64,000 nt of DNA from Microbacterium sp. SY138 (lineage in GTDB: Bacteria > Actinomycetota > Actinomycetes > Actinomycetales > Microbacteriaceae): the NCBI RefSeq assembly GCF_039729145.1, contig NZ_CP155793.1:992001-1056000 (forward strand), in the 5' to 3' direction. A model generated the notes under the pieces. It saw nothing but the letters and a program-made list of their open reading frames with translations, had not been told where the DNA came from and searched no databases. Below are positions 17,344-25,578 of this stretch, piece by piece. A program made the translations under genes and the position numbers. Within the stretch, counting starts at the first letter, position 1, and every line of letters begins with the position of its first letter.

Positions 17344-18330
17344 GTGCCCAGGAAATCACCCCTCGTCATCGGGCACCGCGGTGCGCCCGGCTATCGCCCG
17401 GAGCACAGCCGCTCCTCCTATGAGCTCGCTCTCGCCATGGGGGTGGATGCGGTCGAACCCGACGTCGTGGCGACCAAGGACGGCGTGCTCATCGTGCGGC
17501 ACGAGAACGAGATCTCGGGCACGACCGACGTCGCGGAACATTCGGAGTTCGCCGACCGCAAGACGACGAAGCGCGTCGACGGGCAGGCGCTGACGGGATG
17601 GTTCAGCGAGGACTTCACGTGGGACGAGTTGTCGACCCTGCGCATCCGCGAGCGGCTGCCCGAGGTGCGGGCATCGAGCGCGAGCTTCGACGGCGCCCAG
17701 CAGATCCTGCGCCTGCGCGATGTGCTCGACATCGTGCGCGACGGATCGGCGGAGCATGGACGCGAGATCGGCGTGGTGCTCGAGGTCAAGCACGCCACGT
17801 ACTTCGCGAGCATCGGCCTCGACCTGGCCCCCCTCATCGACCGCGAGCTGCGCGACGCCGGATGGGCCGAGGGGGAGCTGCCGCTGGTGATCGAGTGCTT
17901 CGAGTCGACCGTGCTCGGGCAGCTGCGGGAACGCGGGATCTCCGCATCGTACATCTACCTGATCGAGGCGTCGGGGCGTCCGTACGACCTCCTGGTGGCC
18001 GAGGGCACGCACGCCCGCACGTACAGGGAGACCGTCACCCCGGAGGGGCTCGACGCCCTCGTCGGACAGGTCGACGGCATCAGCGTGAGCAAGAAGATGC
18101 TGCTCGACCGGGGCAACACGATCGTCGCGGATGCGCATGCACGAGGTCTGCAGGTCTTCACATGGACGTGCCGGCCGGAGAACGCCTTCCTCGCGGCGGA
18201 GTTCCGCGGCCGGGGTGGGCGCGGCGCCTACGGCGACTACGAGGCGGAGTGGGGCGTCATCGCACGTCAGGGCGTGGACGGCGTGTTCGTCGATCATCCG
18301 GATCTGGGCGTCGCCTTCTTCCGCAGCTGA
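17344..18330 (+). CDS. Glycerophosphodiester phosphodiesterase family protein
   Basis: A 328-residue protein. The catalytic start HRGAPGYRPEHS and the metal-binding EPDVVATKDGVLIVRHE match GDPD enzymes (UgpQ/GlpQ type), with VLEVKHATYF as the next conserved strand. It should release sn-glycerol 3-phosphate from deacylated phospholipids. No signal peptide is seen, which suggests cytoplasmic action, although the N-terminus PRKSPLVIGHRG is short. GTG 17344 is chosen because an upstream in-frame extension is non-conserved and TACGCT lies six bases ahead. Confidence 0.9.
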   Translation: MPRKSPLVIGHRGAPGYRPEHSRSSYELALAMGVDAVEPDVVATKDGVLIVRHENEISGTTDVAEHSEFADRKTTKRVDGQALTGWFSEDFTWDELSTLRIRERLPEVRASSASFDGAQQILRLRDVLDIVRDGSAEHGREIGVVLEVKHATYFASIGLDLAPLIDRELRDAGWAEGELPLVIECFESTVLGQLRERGISASYIYLIEASGRPYDLLVAEGTHARTYRETVTPEGLDALVGQVDGISVSKKMLLDRGNTIVADAHARGLQVFTWTCRPENAFLAAEFRGRGGRGAYGDYEAEWGVIARQGVDGVFVDHPDLGVAFFRS

Positions 18331-18353
18331 TGCGGTCGCGCAGGTCCGCGGCG

Positions 18354-18815
18354 TCAGAGCGGTCCGAGCACGCTCTGCACGTCGCTCTCGAGCATCAGGG
18401 CGCGCAGGGGCTCGAGGATCTCGCGTTCCTCGAAACGGAAGTGGGATTCCATGATCGCGGCGATCCCGTCGAGGTGACCGCCGATCGCGGTCGCATCGTC
18501 GCCGCGCTCGGCTGCACCGCGCAGCGAGTCGAGCAGGTGGGCGAGCATCGAGTGATCCTGCATCAGCTTGTCGATGATCCCGCCGAGCTCCGGATGCTCC
18601 GCGCGCAGAGCAGGGAAGAGCTGCCGATCCTCGGCGCCGTGGTGGCCGTCGAGGGCGGCGCAGAATCCGACGCAGTAGAGCACGAGTTCCGATGCGGCAT
18701 CGGGGACGTCCGTGCCGTGGTCGAGGGCGTCGCGCGTGGCGGCGAGCGCGGCGCGCAGACGCGAATGCGCCGATCGGAGCTCCTGATCCCACGCGATCAG
18801 ACGGGCGGCATCCAT
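18354..18815 (-). CDS. Hemerythrin HHE-domain protein
   Basis: A 153-residue four-helix protein with candidate di-iron ligands His17, His58/His59-x-x-Glu62, His88 and His125-x-x-x-Glu129, spaced as in hemerythrin-like HHE domains. Such proteins bind oxygen, nitric oxide or iron; the role here is unknown. On the minus strand TACACT ends six bases before the ATG, suggesting a leaderless transcript. Confidence 0.85.
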   Translation of the reverse strand: MDAARLIAWDQELRSAHSRLRAALAATRDALDHGTDVPDAASELVLYCVGFCAALDGHHGAEDRQLFPALRAEHPELGGIIDKLMQDHSMLAHLLDSLRGAAERGDDATAIGGHLDGIAAIMESHFRFEEREILEPLRALMLESDVQSVLGPL

Positions 18816-18869
18816 CGGGCCAGTGTAGAGGGGCCGGTGCAGAGCGGGCCCGTGTCGGCGGATTCCCGC

Positions 18870-19268
18870 TCAGAGGGTGCGGTCGAAGGCGCCGCGGCGG
18901 GTGGAGACGATCTCCTTGCCCAGCGGCATGAGCGAGATCGGGACCATCTTGAAGTCGGCGATGCCCATCGGGATGCCGATGATCGTGATGCAGAGCAGGA
19001 TTCCGGACACGATGTGTCCGATCGCGAGCCACCAGCCGGCCAGGATCACCCACAGCACGTTGCCGAGGAACGACCCGACACCCGCGGTGGGCTTGCTGAT
19101 GACCTCGCGGCCGAACGGCCAGATCGCGTAGGCGGCGATGCGGAACGAGGCGATCGCCCAGGGGATCGTGATGATCGGGATGCACAGCAGGATGCCGGCG
19201 AGGACGTACCCGAGGAACAGGGCCCAGCCGGCGAGGATGACCCAGATGATGTTGAGGATCGTGCGCAT
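18870..19268 (-). CDS. YccF domain membrane protein with internal duplication
   Basis: A 132-residue membrane protein made of two similar halves: IIWVILAGWALFLGYVLAGI...PWAIASFRIA (about 7-47) and VLWVILAGWWLAIGHIVSGI...PMGIADFKMV (about 71-109). Each is followed by PFGREV or PLGKEIV. This is the YccF family, of unknown function. The gene may share transcription with neighbours poorly: it has its own short intergenic region divergent from the ABC operon. Confidence 0.85.
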   Translation of the reverse strand: MRTILNIIWVILAGWALFLGYVLAGILLCIPIITIPWAIASFRIAAYAIWPFGREVISKPTAGVGSFLGNVLWVILAGWWLAIGHIVSGILLCITIIGIPMGIADFKMVPISLMPLGKEIVSTRRGAFDRTL

Positions 19269-19357
19269 GAGCTGATTGTGTCACCCCTCTGCTGCCGGGC
19301 CTGAGCATCCGCCCCGAGGTCCCGGAGGCGACGGACTCCGGATGCCAGACTGACCGC

Positions 19358-20317
19358 ATGACCGGAATCGTGGTGCAAGACGTCAGCAGAGCGTTCGGGA
19401 CGGTGCAGGCGGTGAGGGGCGCCACTCTCCGAGCCGAGCCCGGCCGCGTCACCGGCCTCGTGGGGCCGAACGGAGCAGGCAAGACCACTCTGCTGCTGAT
19501 GCTCGCCTCCCTCCTCGCTCCCGACACCGGGACGATCAGCATCGGAGGCGTCGACCCCTCCGTCGATCCGCTCGCCGCACGACGCCTGCTCGGATGGATG
19601 CCGGACGCTCTCGGTGCGTGGCCGTCGCTCACCGCACGGGAGACCATCGTCACGACCGCCCGCCTGTACGGCATCGAGAAGCCGCAGGCCGCGGTCCGTG
19701 CGGAGCAGCTGCTCGCCCTCGTCGGGCTGACCGAACTCGCCGACTCCCCGGCCAAGGTGCTGTCGCGAGGGCAGAAGCAGAAGCTGGGCCTGGCACGCGC
19801 ATTGGTGAATGACCCGCAGGTGCTGCTCCTCGACGAACCGGCTTCCGGTCTCGACCCGGAGGCGCGGGTGCAGCTGCGGGTGCTGCTGCGCCGTTTCGCG
19901 GCGGAGGGGCGCACCGTGCTGATCTCGAGCCACATCCTCTCGGAGCTCGAAGAGGTCGTCGACGACGCGGTCTTCCTCGTCGCCGGTGCCGTCGTCGATG
20001 CCGCACCGGCGCGGAGCATGCTGCGCGCGTGGCGGGTGCGTCTCGCCGGTGCGACCGAGGATCGGATGAAGGCCGATGCCTGGCAGGTGGCCTCGAATCT
20101 CGGCATCGCCCCCGAATCCCTCTCGCAGGATCGCGGAGCGGTGCTCGTCGGATTCGAGGGAGAGGATGCCGCAGCACAGGCCCTTCGGCATCTGATCGAG
20201 GCGGGGCTCCCGGTCGTGGAGTTCGCTCCGGCGCAGAACCAGTTGGAGCACACGTTCCTGAACCTGCATCATGCGACACCACCCCAGGCATCCACCGGAA
20301 CGGAGGCGGGCGCATGA
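19358..20317 (+). CDS. ABC transporter ATP-binding protein
   Basis: A 319-residue ATPase with Walker A GPNGAGKTT (about residues 36-44), Q-loop region, signature LSRGQKQKL, Walker B VLLLDEPASGLD and H-loop SSH. The C-terminal 100 residues are a variable domain. Sequence type (CcmA/NatA-like) fits ABC-2 exporters. Its TGA overlaps the permease ATG by four bases (ATGA), so they form one exporter. CAGACT lies six bases before the ATG. Confidence 0.9.
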   Translation: MTGIVVQDVSRAFGTVQAVRGATLRAEPGRVTGLVGPNGAGKTTLLLMLASLLAPDTGTISIGGVDPSVDPLAARRLLGWMPDALGAWPSLTARETIVTTARLYGIEKPQAAVRAEQLLALVGLTELADSPAKVLSRGQKQKLGLARALVNDPQVLLLDEPASGLDPEARVQLRVLLRRFAAEGRTVLISSHILSELEEVVDDAVFLVAGAVVDAAPARSMLRAWRVRLAGATEDRMKADAWQVASNLGIAPESLSQDRGAVLVGFEGEDAAAQALRHLIEAGLPVVEFAPAQNQLEHTFLNLHHATPPQASTGTEAGA

Positions 20318-21333
20318 GCCTCGCGAACATCGGCATCATCGCCCGACTCGAACTGACCCAGCGCCTGCGCAGCGTGGGCTGGTATGTGCTGCTCGGGGTC
20401 TTCGCCCTGGTGCTGCTCGGGGTCACGGGGCTCTCGTTCGCCGTGTACTCCTGGGGCGATGCGGTCGGTGCCGGCGTCTACTCGATCGTCGTCAACATCG
20501 TGCTGCTGCTGGTCGTGCTGGTGTCGCCGACGCTCAGCGGCAACGCGATCAACGGGGATCGCGATGCCGCGACGCTCGCGGCCGTGCAGGTGACCGCCGC
20601 GTCGACCGGCGACATCATGCTCGGCAAGCTCGTCGCGGCCGTGGCGACCGGCGGCGCCTTCCTGGTGGTCGCGGTGCCGTTCCTGGCCCTGTCGTTGCTG
20701 GGTGGGGGAGCGAACCCGGCCGTGCTGCTCATCTCCCTGCTCGTGCTCGCGGCCGAGATCATCATCGTGGCCGCGATCGGAGTGGGGTTGAGCGGACTCA
20801 TCGCGCGTCCGCTGTTCTCGGTCGCGACGACCTACCTGGTCGTCGCCGCGCTCGTGTTCGGAACGCTCATCGTGTTCGGACTCGGCGGCATGGCGGTGCG
20901 CAGCGAAGCGACCGTGTACTCGCGCCCGTACGACGCGAACGGCACGCCGGACTGTGATCGCTGGGAGGTGAACAGCACCCAGGATGTGCCTCGGTTCGAT
21001 CTGGTGTGGTGGACGCTCGCCGCGAACCCGTTCGTCGTGCTCGCCGACGCGACCCCGACCGAGTACGCGACGGGGGGTTATCCCGTCGACATGTTCGGTC
21101 AGATCAAGTACGGATTGCGCAGCGCGCAGCTCTCGCCCTTGGAACAGCGCTGGGACGAGTGCGACCCCGGTGGCGGGTACCGCACACCCCAAGAGGTGAT
21201 CGACTCGACGGTGCCGAGCTGGTTCGTCGGCCTGGGGGTGCAGATCGTCATCGCGGGTTCGCTGTTCGCGGGGGCATGGGCGCGCACGCGGACGCCGGCT
21301 CGCCGGCTGCCCCCGGGCACGCGCATCGCCTGA
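20314..21333 (+). CDS. ABC-2 type permease
   Basis: A 339-residue membrane protein with about six helices: VGWYVLLGVFALVLLGVTGL near the N-terminus, IVVNIVLLLVVLVSPTL, GGAFLVVAVPFLALSLLGGG, ISLLVLAAEIIIVAAIGVGL, YLVVAALVFGTLIVFGL and a final WFVGLGVQIVIAGSLFAG. An extracytoplasmic loop of about 100 residues with two cysteines (TPDCDRWE and WDECDPGG) lies before the last helix and may be disulfide-linked. Partner of the preceding ATPase; substrate unknown. Confidence 0.85.
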   Translation: MSLANIGIIARLELTQRLRSVGWYVLLGVFALVLLGVTGLSFAVYSWGDAVGAGVYSIVVNIVLLLVVLVSPTLSGNAINGDRDAATLAAVQVTAASTGDIMLGKLVAAVATGGAFLVVAVPFLALSLLGGGANPAVLLISLLVLAAEIIIVAAIGVGLSGLIARPLFSVATTYLVVAALVFGTLIVFGLGGMAVRSEATVYSRPYDANGTPDCDRWEVNSTQDVPRFDLVWWTLAANPFVVLADATPTEYATGGYPVDMFGQIKYGLRSAQLSPLEQRWDECDPGGGYRTPQEVIDSTVPSWFVGLGVQIVIAGSLFAGAWARTRTPARRLPPGTRIA

Positions 21334-21352
21334 GGCTCTTCCCCTCGGGCAC

Positions 21353-21413
21353 GTTCCGGTCGCACCACCCGCCGTTCCGGACGCTCTGATGCGGCGGCAA
21401 GTGCGACCGGGAC
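21353..21413. repeat. Long-armed intergenic palindrome (element B, CCGGTCGCA family)
   Basis: GTTCCGGTCGCAC (21353-21365) and GTGCGACCGGGAC (21401-21413) form 13-base arms with one mismatch around 35 bases that include an inner CGCCG/CGGCG stem. Same arm core as the element at 13191-13253. It is 20 bases past the permease stop and may terminate that operon. Confidence 0.7.
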
Positions 21414-21459
21414 GGGAACCGGGAACGGCGAAGGCGTGGGCAGCGGATGGCCACCTTCC

Positions 21460-21481
21460 GTTCATCTGCCGTGCACTCGGC
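21460..21481 (+). promoter_or_regulatory. Candidate PHO-box-like direct repeat
   Basis: GTTCATCTGCC (21460-21470) followed by GTGCACTCGGC (21471-21481) forms two adjacent 11-base units resembling the PhoP direct repeat of actinobacteria (GTTCAYYYRGG-like). The second unit is degenerate. The downstream gene encodes a phytase-like surface protein. The rest of the 262-base gap holds element B and a CGGGTACCCG palindrome at 21518-21527. Confidence 0.3.
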
Positions 21482-21595
21482 GGATCCTCTGCGGCCACGT
21501 GGGGTCGGTGGTCTGGGCGGGTACCCGACTGAGTCCCCCCTCCGGTCCGGCCCTGCACCCTGGGGTCTGCCGGCCCAGCCACCCAGGAGTCCTCC

Positions 21596-24500
21596 ATGCC
21601 CCGCCTGCACCGTGCAGCGGCGGTCACGGCGGTGTGCGCCTTGAGCGCCGCCGCCCTGCTCGCCACTCCCATCGCCGCGATCGGCGCCGACCCCGGCATC
21701 CGCCCGTCCGTGGCGACGTCGACCGCTCCGAGTCTCGTCCTGAACGAGATCGTCTACGACGACGCGGCGACCGGCCTCGCCGACCAGGTCGAGATCTACA
21801 ACGCCGGGACCGAGGTGGTCGATCTCGCGGGGTGGAAGATCGCGGACGAGAAGCGCGACACCTTCGGCGCGGCCCCGGATGGCACGTCGCTCGCCCCGGG
21901 GGAGTTCCTGGTGCTGGTGAAGGACGTCGACTTCGCGTTCGGGCTCGGCAAGGGCGACGAGGTCGTGCTCTTCGACCCGGACGGCACCGAGGTCGACTCC
22001 TATGCCTATGCGAACACCGCGCCGCTGTCGGTGTGGGCGCGCTGCCCTGACGGCACGGGTACCTGGGCGCCGGCGACGCAGGTGACGCCCGGCGCTGCGA
22101 ACGATTGCGAGGTTGCTCCTGTCGCCGGTTCCATCGTGATCAACGAGGTCGACTCGCAGCCGGCCGACTGGGTGGAGTTCTACAACCCCGGCACCGCTGC
22201 GCTCGACATCTCGGGCTACGAGATCCGGGACAACTCGGACGATCACCGCTGGCAGTTCCTCCCGGGAACGCAGATCGGCGCGGGACAGTTCCTCGTGGTC
22301 GAAGAGGGTACGGTCGGGGTCTCCGGAGGCGTCGAGGCCGCATTCCGCGAGCCGATCGGCATCGGCAGCGCCGACCGCATCCGCCTCTACGACACCTCGG
22401 GCGCGATGATCGACGACACGCTCCCGTGGCAGGGGCACGCGGCGATCGACGGCGACTTCGCCGCGGCCACCCTGGCGCGCTGCCCTGACGGCGTCGGCTC
22501 CTTCGTGCTCGCGCACCCGACCCCGGGCGCCACGAACTCGTGCGTCATGCCCGACGTCGTGATCAACGAGATCGAGTCGAACGGCGACACCACAGATTGG
22601 GTCGAGGTCGTCAACACCGGCAGCACGGCGGTCGACCTCTCCGGCTGGACCGTGATGGACAGCGACCCCGTCGGCCACGCCGGTGAAACCACTCCGTTGC
22701 CCGCAGGCACGATCCTGCAGCCCGGAGGCTACTTCGTCTTCGACCAGCCCACGAACTTCGTCTTCGGTCTCGGCAACGGCGATACCGTGTCGATCCGCGA
22801 CGCGAACGGCAACACGGTCGATGAGCACGTGTACGCCGCGCATGCCGCAGGGGTCCTCGCGCGTTGCGCTGATGCCACCGGCGACTTCGTCGACATCGCG
22901 GTCTCGACCAAGGGGCTGCGCAACGCCTGCGGCAACCCCGTGCGCATCAACGAGGTCGAATCCGACGGCGGCTCGCCCGACGACTGGGTGGAGCTCGTGA
23001 ACCCGACGAGCACGGCGCTCGATGTGTCGGGCATCGTGGTGAAGGACGACGACGACACCCACGCGTACGCGATCCCGGCCGGTACGTCGATCGGTGCGGG
23101 GGAGTACCTCGTGATCGAGCGGGCGCAGCTCGGCTTCGGCCTCGGCGCTGGCGATGCGGTGCGGGTGTTCGACGGCGACCTGCTCGTGGACGAGACCACC
23201 TGGGGTGCGGGCCACGCCGCCACCACCTGGGGGCGTTGCCCCGACACGAGCGGCGCGTTCGCCGTCACCGCAGCGCCCACGAAGGGCACCGCGAACGTGT
23301 GCACCGGTGAGGTCGCCGTGTCGCCGTGGCCCGGCTCTGCCGAGGTGCGCGTGGTGGACAGCATCCCGACGTTCCTCGAGGACAGCTCGGGGCTCGACGT
23401 GCAGGAGACCGCCGACGGCGCGTTCCTCTGGGCGGTCGACAACGGACAAGGCCGTATCTGGAAGCTCGAGGCGCACGCCGACGGCTCGGTCGAGAAGGTC
23501 GACGGCTGGGATGCGGGCAAGCGTGTGCGCTTCCAGAAGGACGCCGCGAACCCGGGCGCCGCGGGCCCCGACACCGAAGGCATCACGGTCGACGGAGACG
23601 GCTTCGTCTACGTGGCGTCCGAACGCGACAACAGCGCCAAGGGCGTGAACCAGAACGTGGTGCTGAAGGTCGACCCCGAGGCCTCGGACGGCGATCTCGT
23701 CGCCCAGCAGGAATGGGATCTGACCGCGTTGCTTCCTGCCGTCGGGGCGAACCTCGGCATGGAGGCCGTGCAGTGGGTGCCGGATGCCGCGCTCGCCGGA
23801 AAGCTCTTCGATGACAGGACGGGTGCGGCGTACGACCCGAAGGACTACGCCGGTCACGGTGACGGGCTGTTCTTCGTCGCGGTCGAGGACAACGGTCACG
23901 TCTACGCATTCGCCCTCGGGGCCGACGGCTCCGCGACGCTCGTGTCGGAGATCGCTCCCGGTCTCACCGGAGTCATGGCGCTCGACTACGACACCGTGCG
24001 TAACACCCTGTGGGCCGTGTGCGACGACGGCTGCCAGGGCCGCTCCGCCGAGATCACGCTGAACGGCACCGGGCAGCCGAGCCTCGTGCACTACGCCCGC
24101 CCTGCCGGGATGCCCGACATCAACAACGAGGGCTTCGCGACCGCGCCGGCCTCGCTGTCGGTCGACGGACAGCGCCCGGTGTGGTGGTTCGCCGACGGGT
24201 TCGCCTCCGAGGCGCTGCGCACGGGAACGCTGCCGGGAGTCGACGACGGCACCCCCGGCGGCGAGACCCCGCCGCTCCCGGGCACCGGCCTCGTCGACGA
24301 CAATCGCCACGGTCTGACGGTGGACCCGTCGGTCGCGACCCGCGGGCAGAAGGTCACGATCACGGTCGGGGCCGGCGGCACGGGAACGGACGTGTCGGTG
24401 TGGATGTACTCCGACCCGACGCGGATCGCGTCGGGGACGCTCACGGACGCGGGCACCATCTCGGTGACCGTCCCGGCGAACGCTCCGCTCGGCGCGCACA

Positions 24501-24712
24501 GGATCGCGGTGTTCGACGCGAGCGGCGCGCTCCTCGGTTGGGCGGACCTCCGCGTCGCGGCGGGTAGCGGGGCCGGGGCCGGGGGAGAGGCCGGGGCAGG
24601 GGTCGGTGGGCTGGCGACGACCGGTGCGGAACTCCCCGTCGCCGCCGTCGCACTGGCGCTGATGCTGCTCACCGCCGGTGCGGTGGCCGTGCGGCGCAAG
24701 CGCACGGCATGA
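21596..24712 (+). CDS. Cell-wall-anchored protein: four lamin-tail domains plus phytase-like domain
   Basis: A 1038-residue exported protein. A signal peptide covers about residues 1-30 (RLHRAAAVTAVCALSAAALL). Four lamin-tail domains follow, each opening with a [VI]xINE-like motif: about 45-165 (LVLNEIVYDD), 178-316 (IVINEVDSQ), 320-446 (VVINEIESNG) and 449-575 (VRINEVESDG), each with a paired-cysteine ending. A phytase-like esterase domain lies at about 585-880 (DSSGLDV, DTEGITVDGDGFVYVASERD). A linker and an Ig-like module lead to LATTG at 1006-1010, a hydrophobic helix and RRKRTA, a class E (LAxTG) sortase signal. Probably a surface phosphatase-like or adhesive protein; no sortase gene is in the window. 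Confidence 0.88.
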   Translation: MPRLHRAAAVTAVCALSAAALLATPIAAIGADPGIRPSVATSTAPSLVLNEIVYDDAATGLADQVEIYNAGTEVVDLAGWKIADEKRDTFGAAPDGTSLAPGEFLVLVKDVDFAFGLGKGDEVVLFDPDGTEVDSYAYANTAPLSVWARCPDGTGTWAPATQVTPGAANDCEVAPVAGSIVINEVDSQPADWVEFYNPGTAALDISGYEIRDNSDDHRWQFLPGTQIGAGQFLVVEEGTVGVSGGVEAAFREPIGIGSADRIRLYDTSGAMIDDTLPWQGHAAIDGDFAAATLARCPDGVGSFVLAHPTPGATNSCVMPDVVINEIESNGDTTDWVEVVNTGSTAVDLSGWTVMDSDPVGHAGETTPLPAGTILQPGGYFVFDQPTNFVFGLGNGDTVSIRDANGNTVDEHVYAAHAAGVLARCADATGDFVDIAVSTKGLRNACGNPVRINEVESDGGSPDDWVELVNPTSTALDVSGIVVKDDDDTHAYAIPAGTSIGAGEYLVIERAQLGFGLGAGDAVRVFDGDLLVDETTWGAGHAATTWGRCPDTSGAFAVTAAPTKGTANVCTGEVAVSPWPGSAEVRVVDSIPTFLEDSSGLDVQETADGAFLWAVDNGQGRIWKLEAHADGSVEKVDGWDAGKRVRFQKDAANPGAAGPDTEGITVDGDGFVYVASERDNSAKGVNQNVVLKVDPEASDGDLVAQQEWDLTALLPAVGANLGMEAVQWVPDAALAGKLFDDRTGAAYDPKDYAGHGDGLFFVAVEDNGHVYAFALGADGSATLVSEIAPGLTGVMALDYDTVRNTLWAVCDDGCQGRSAEITLNGTGQPSLVHYARPAGMPDINNEGFATAPASLSVDGQRPVWWFADGFASEALRTGTLPGVDDGTPGGETPPLPGTGLVDDNRHGLTVDPSVATRGQKVTITVGAGGTGTDVSVWMYSDPTRIASGTLTDAGTISVTVPANAPLGAHRIAVFDASGALLGWADLRVAAGSGAGAGGEAGAGVGGLATTGAELPVAAVALALMLLTAGAVAVRRKRTA

Positions 24713-24718
24713 GCCATG

Positions 24719-24754
24719 GGAGGGGGCGCGCGCGTGCGCTCGTGTGCCCCCTCC
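24719..24754 (+). terminator. Terminator hairpin
   Basis: GGAGGGGGC (24719-24727) pairs perfectly with GCCCCCTCC (24746-24754), a few bases past the stop codon of the surface-protein gene. Confidence 0.7.
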
Positions 24755-24877
24755 GGCGGCCGGACGGTCACGTGCCCGCCGCTCCGCGTGAATCATCTGC
24801 AGCGGAGGATGCGCGCAGGGCACCGGCACCGCTAGACATGGGGGAGGCGCGGAAGGACCGCGCGCGGAGGGCCGTCG

Positions 24878-25489
24878 ATGAGCATCGCATTCCTGCTGAC
24901 CACCCTGGTGATCGTCGCGACGCCGGGGACCGGTGCCGTCTACTCGATAGCGGCGGGCATCTCGCGAGGTCGCCGAGCCGGAGTCATCGCCGCGTTCGGC
25001 TGCACCCTCGGTGTCATCCCGCACATGATCGCCGCGATCACGGGGCTCGCAGCGATCCTGAACGCCTCCGCGATCGCGTTCGAGACCATCAAGTGGCTCG
25101 GCATCGCCTATCTGCTGTTCCTCGCCTGGCAGACCATGAGGGACAAGTCGTTGATCCAGGCCGACGAGAGCGTCGCCCCGCTGTCGTCCTGGCGAGTGAT
25201 CCGCACCGCTGTCCTCATCAACGTGCTCAATCCCAAGCTCACGATCTTCTTCTTCGCCTTCCTGCCCCAGTTCGTCCCGGCCCAGACGCCGAACGGCACC
25301 TGGCAGATGGTCGGGCTCAGCCTGGTGTTCATGGCGCTCACGTTCGTGGTCTTCGCGCTGTACGGCGTCTTCGCGGCCACCATGCGCGCCCAGGTGCTGG
25401 GGCGACCGAGGGTCATGACGTGGCTGCGCCGCTCCTTCGCCGCGACGTACGTGCTCCTGGCCGGACGTCTCGCGCTGGAGACCCGGTAG
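24878..25489 (+). CDS. LysE/RhtB family amino-acid exporter
   Basis: A 203-residue membrane protein with the LysE family start FLLTTLVIVATPGTGAVYSI, the GxxxG-rich first helix, and LNPKLTIFFFAFLPQFV as the central conserved motif. Six helices are expected. Family members export amino acids or homoserine lactones; substrate not inferable. Start ATG 24878 has GGAGGG upstream; a TAGACA hexamer at 24833-24838 may be its -10. Confidence 0.88.
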   Translation: MSIAFLLTTLVIVATPGTGAVYSIAAGISRGRRAGVIAAFGCTLGVIPHMIAAITGLAAILNASAIAFETIKWLGIAYLLFLAWQTMRDKSLIQADESVAPLSSWRVIRTAVLINVLNPKLTIFFFAFLPQFVPAQTPNGTWQMVGLSLVFMALTFVVFALYGVFAATMRAQVLGRPRVMTWLRRSFAATYVLLAGRLALETR

Positions 25490-25519
25490 CCTGCTCGGGA
25501 CGCCGCGTCGTGAGCAGGC
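25489..25519 (+). terminator. Hairpin after the LysE gene
   Basis: GCCTGCTC (25489-25496) pairs with GAGCAGGC (25512-25519) across a 15-base loop; it starts at the last base of the stop codon. Confidence 0.5.
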
Positions 25520-25578
25520 CTCCGGACGGCGCGAGGCCGTGCCGCGGTGTCGGTGCCGACGCCTAGACTCATAGGGCC

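Noticed and set aside
17356..20253. A 965-residue minus-strand frame
   Set aside because: Covers several real genes on both strands without any recognisable domain.
21482..21595. Possible riboswitch in the GC-rich leader of the surface-protein gene
   Set aside because: A CGGGTACCCG palindrome and G/C runs are present but no known aptamer core could be recognised.
21248..25024. A 1258-residue open frame on the minus strand
   Set aside because: Antisense to the lamin-tail/phytase-like gene; no domain, Arg-rich shadow composition.
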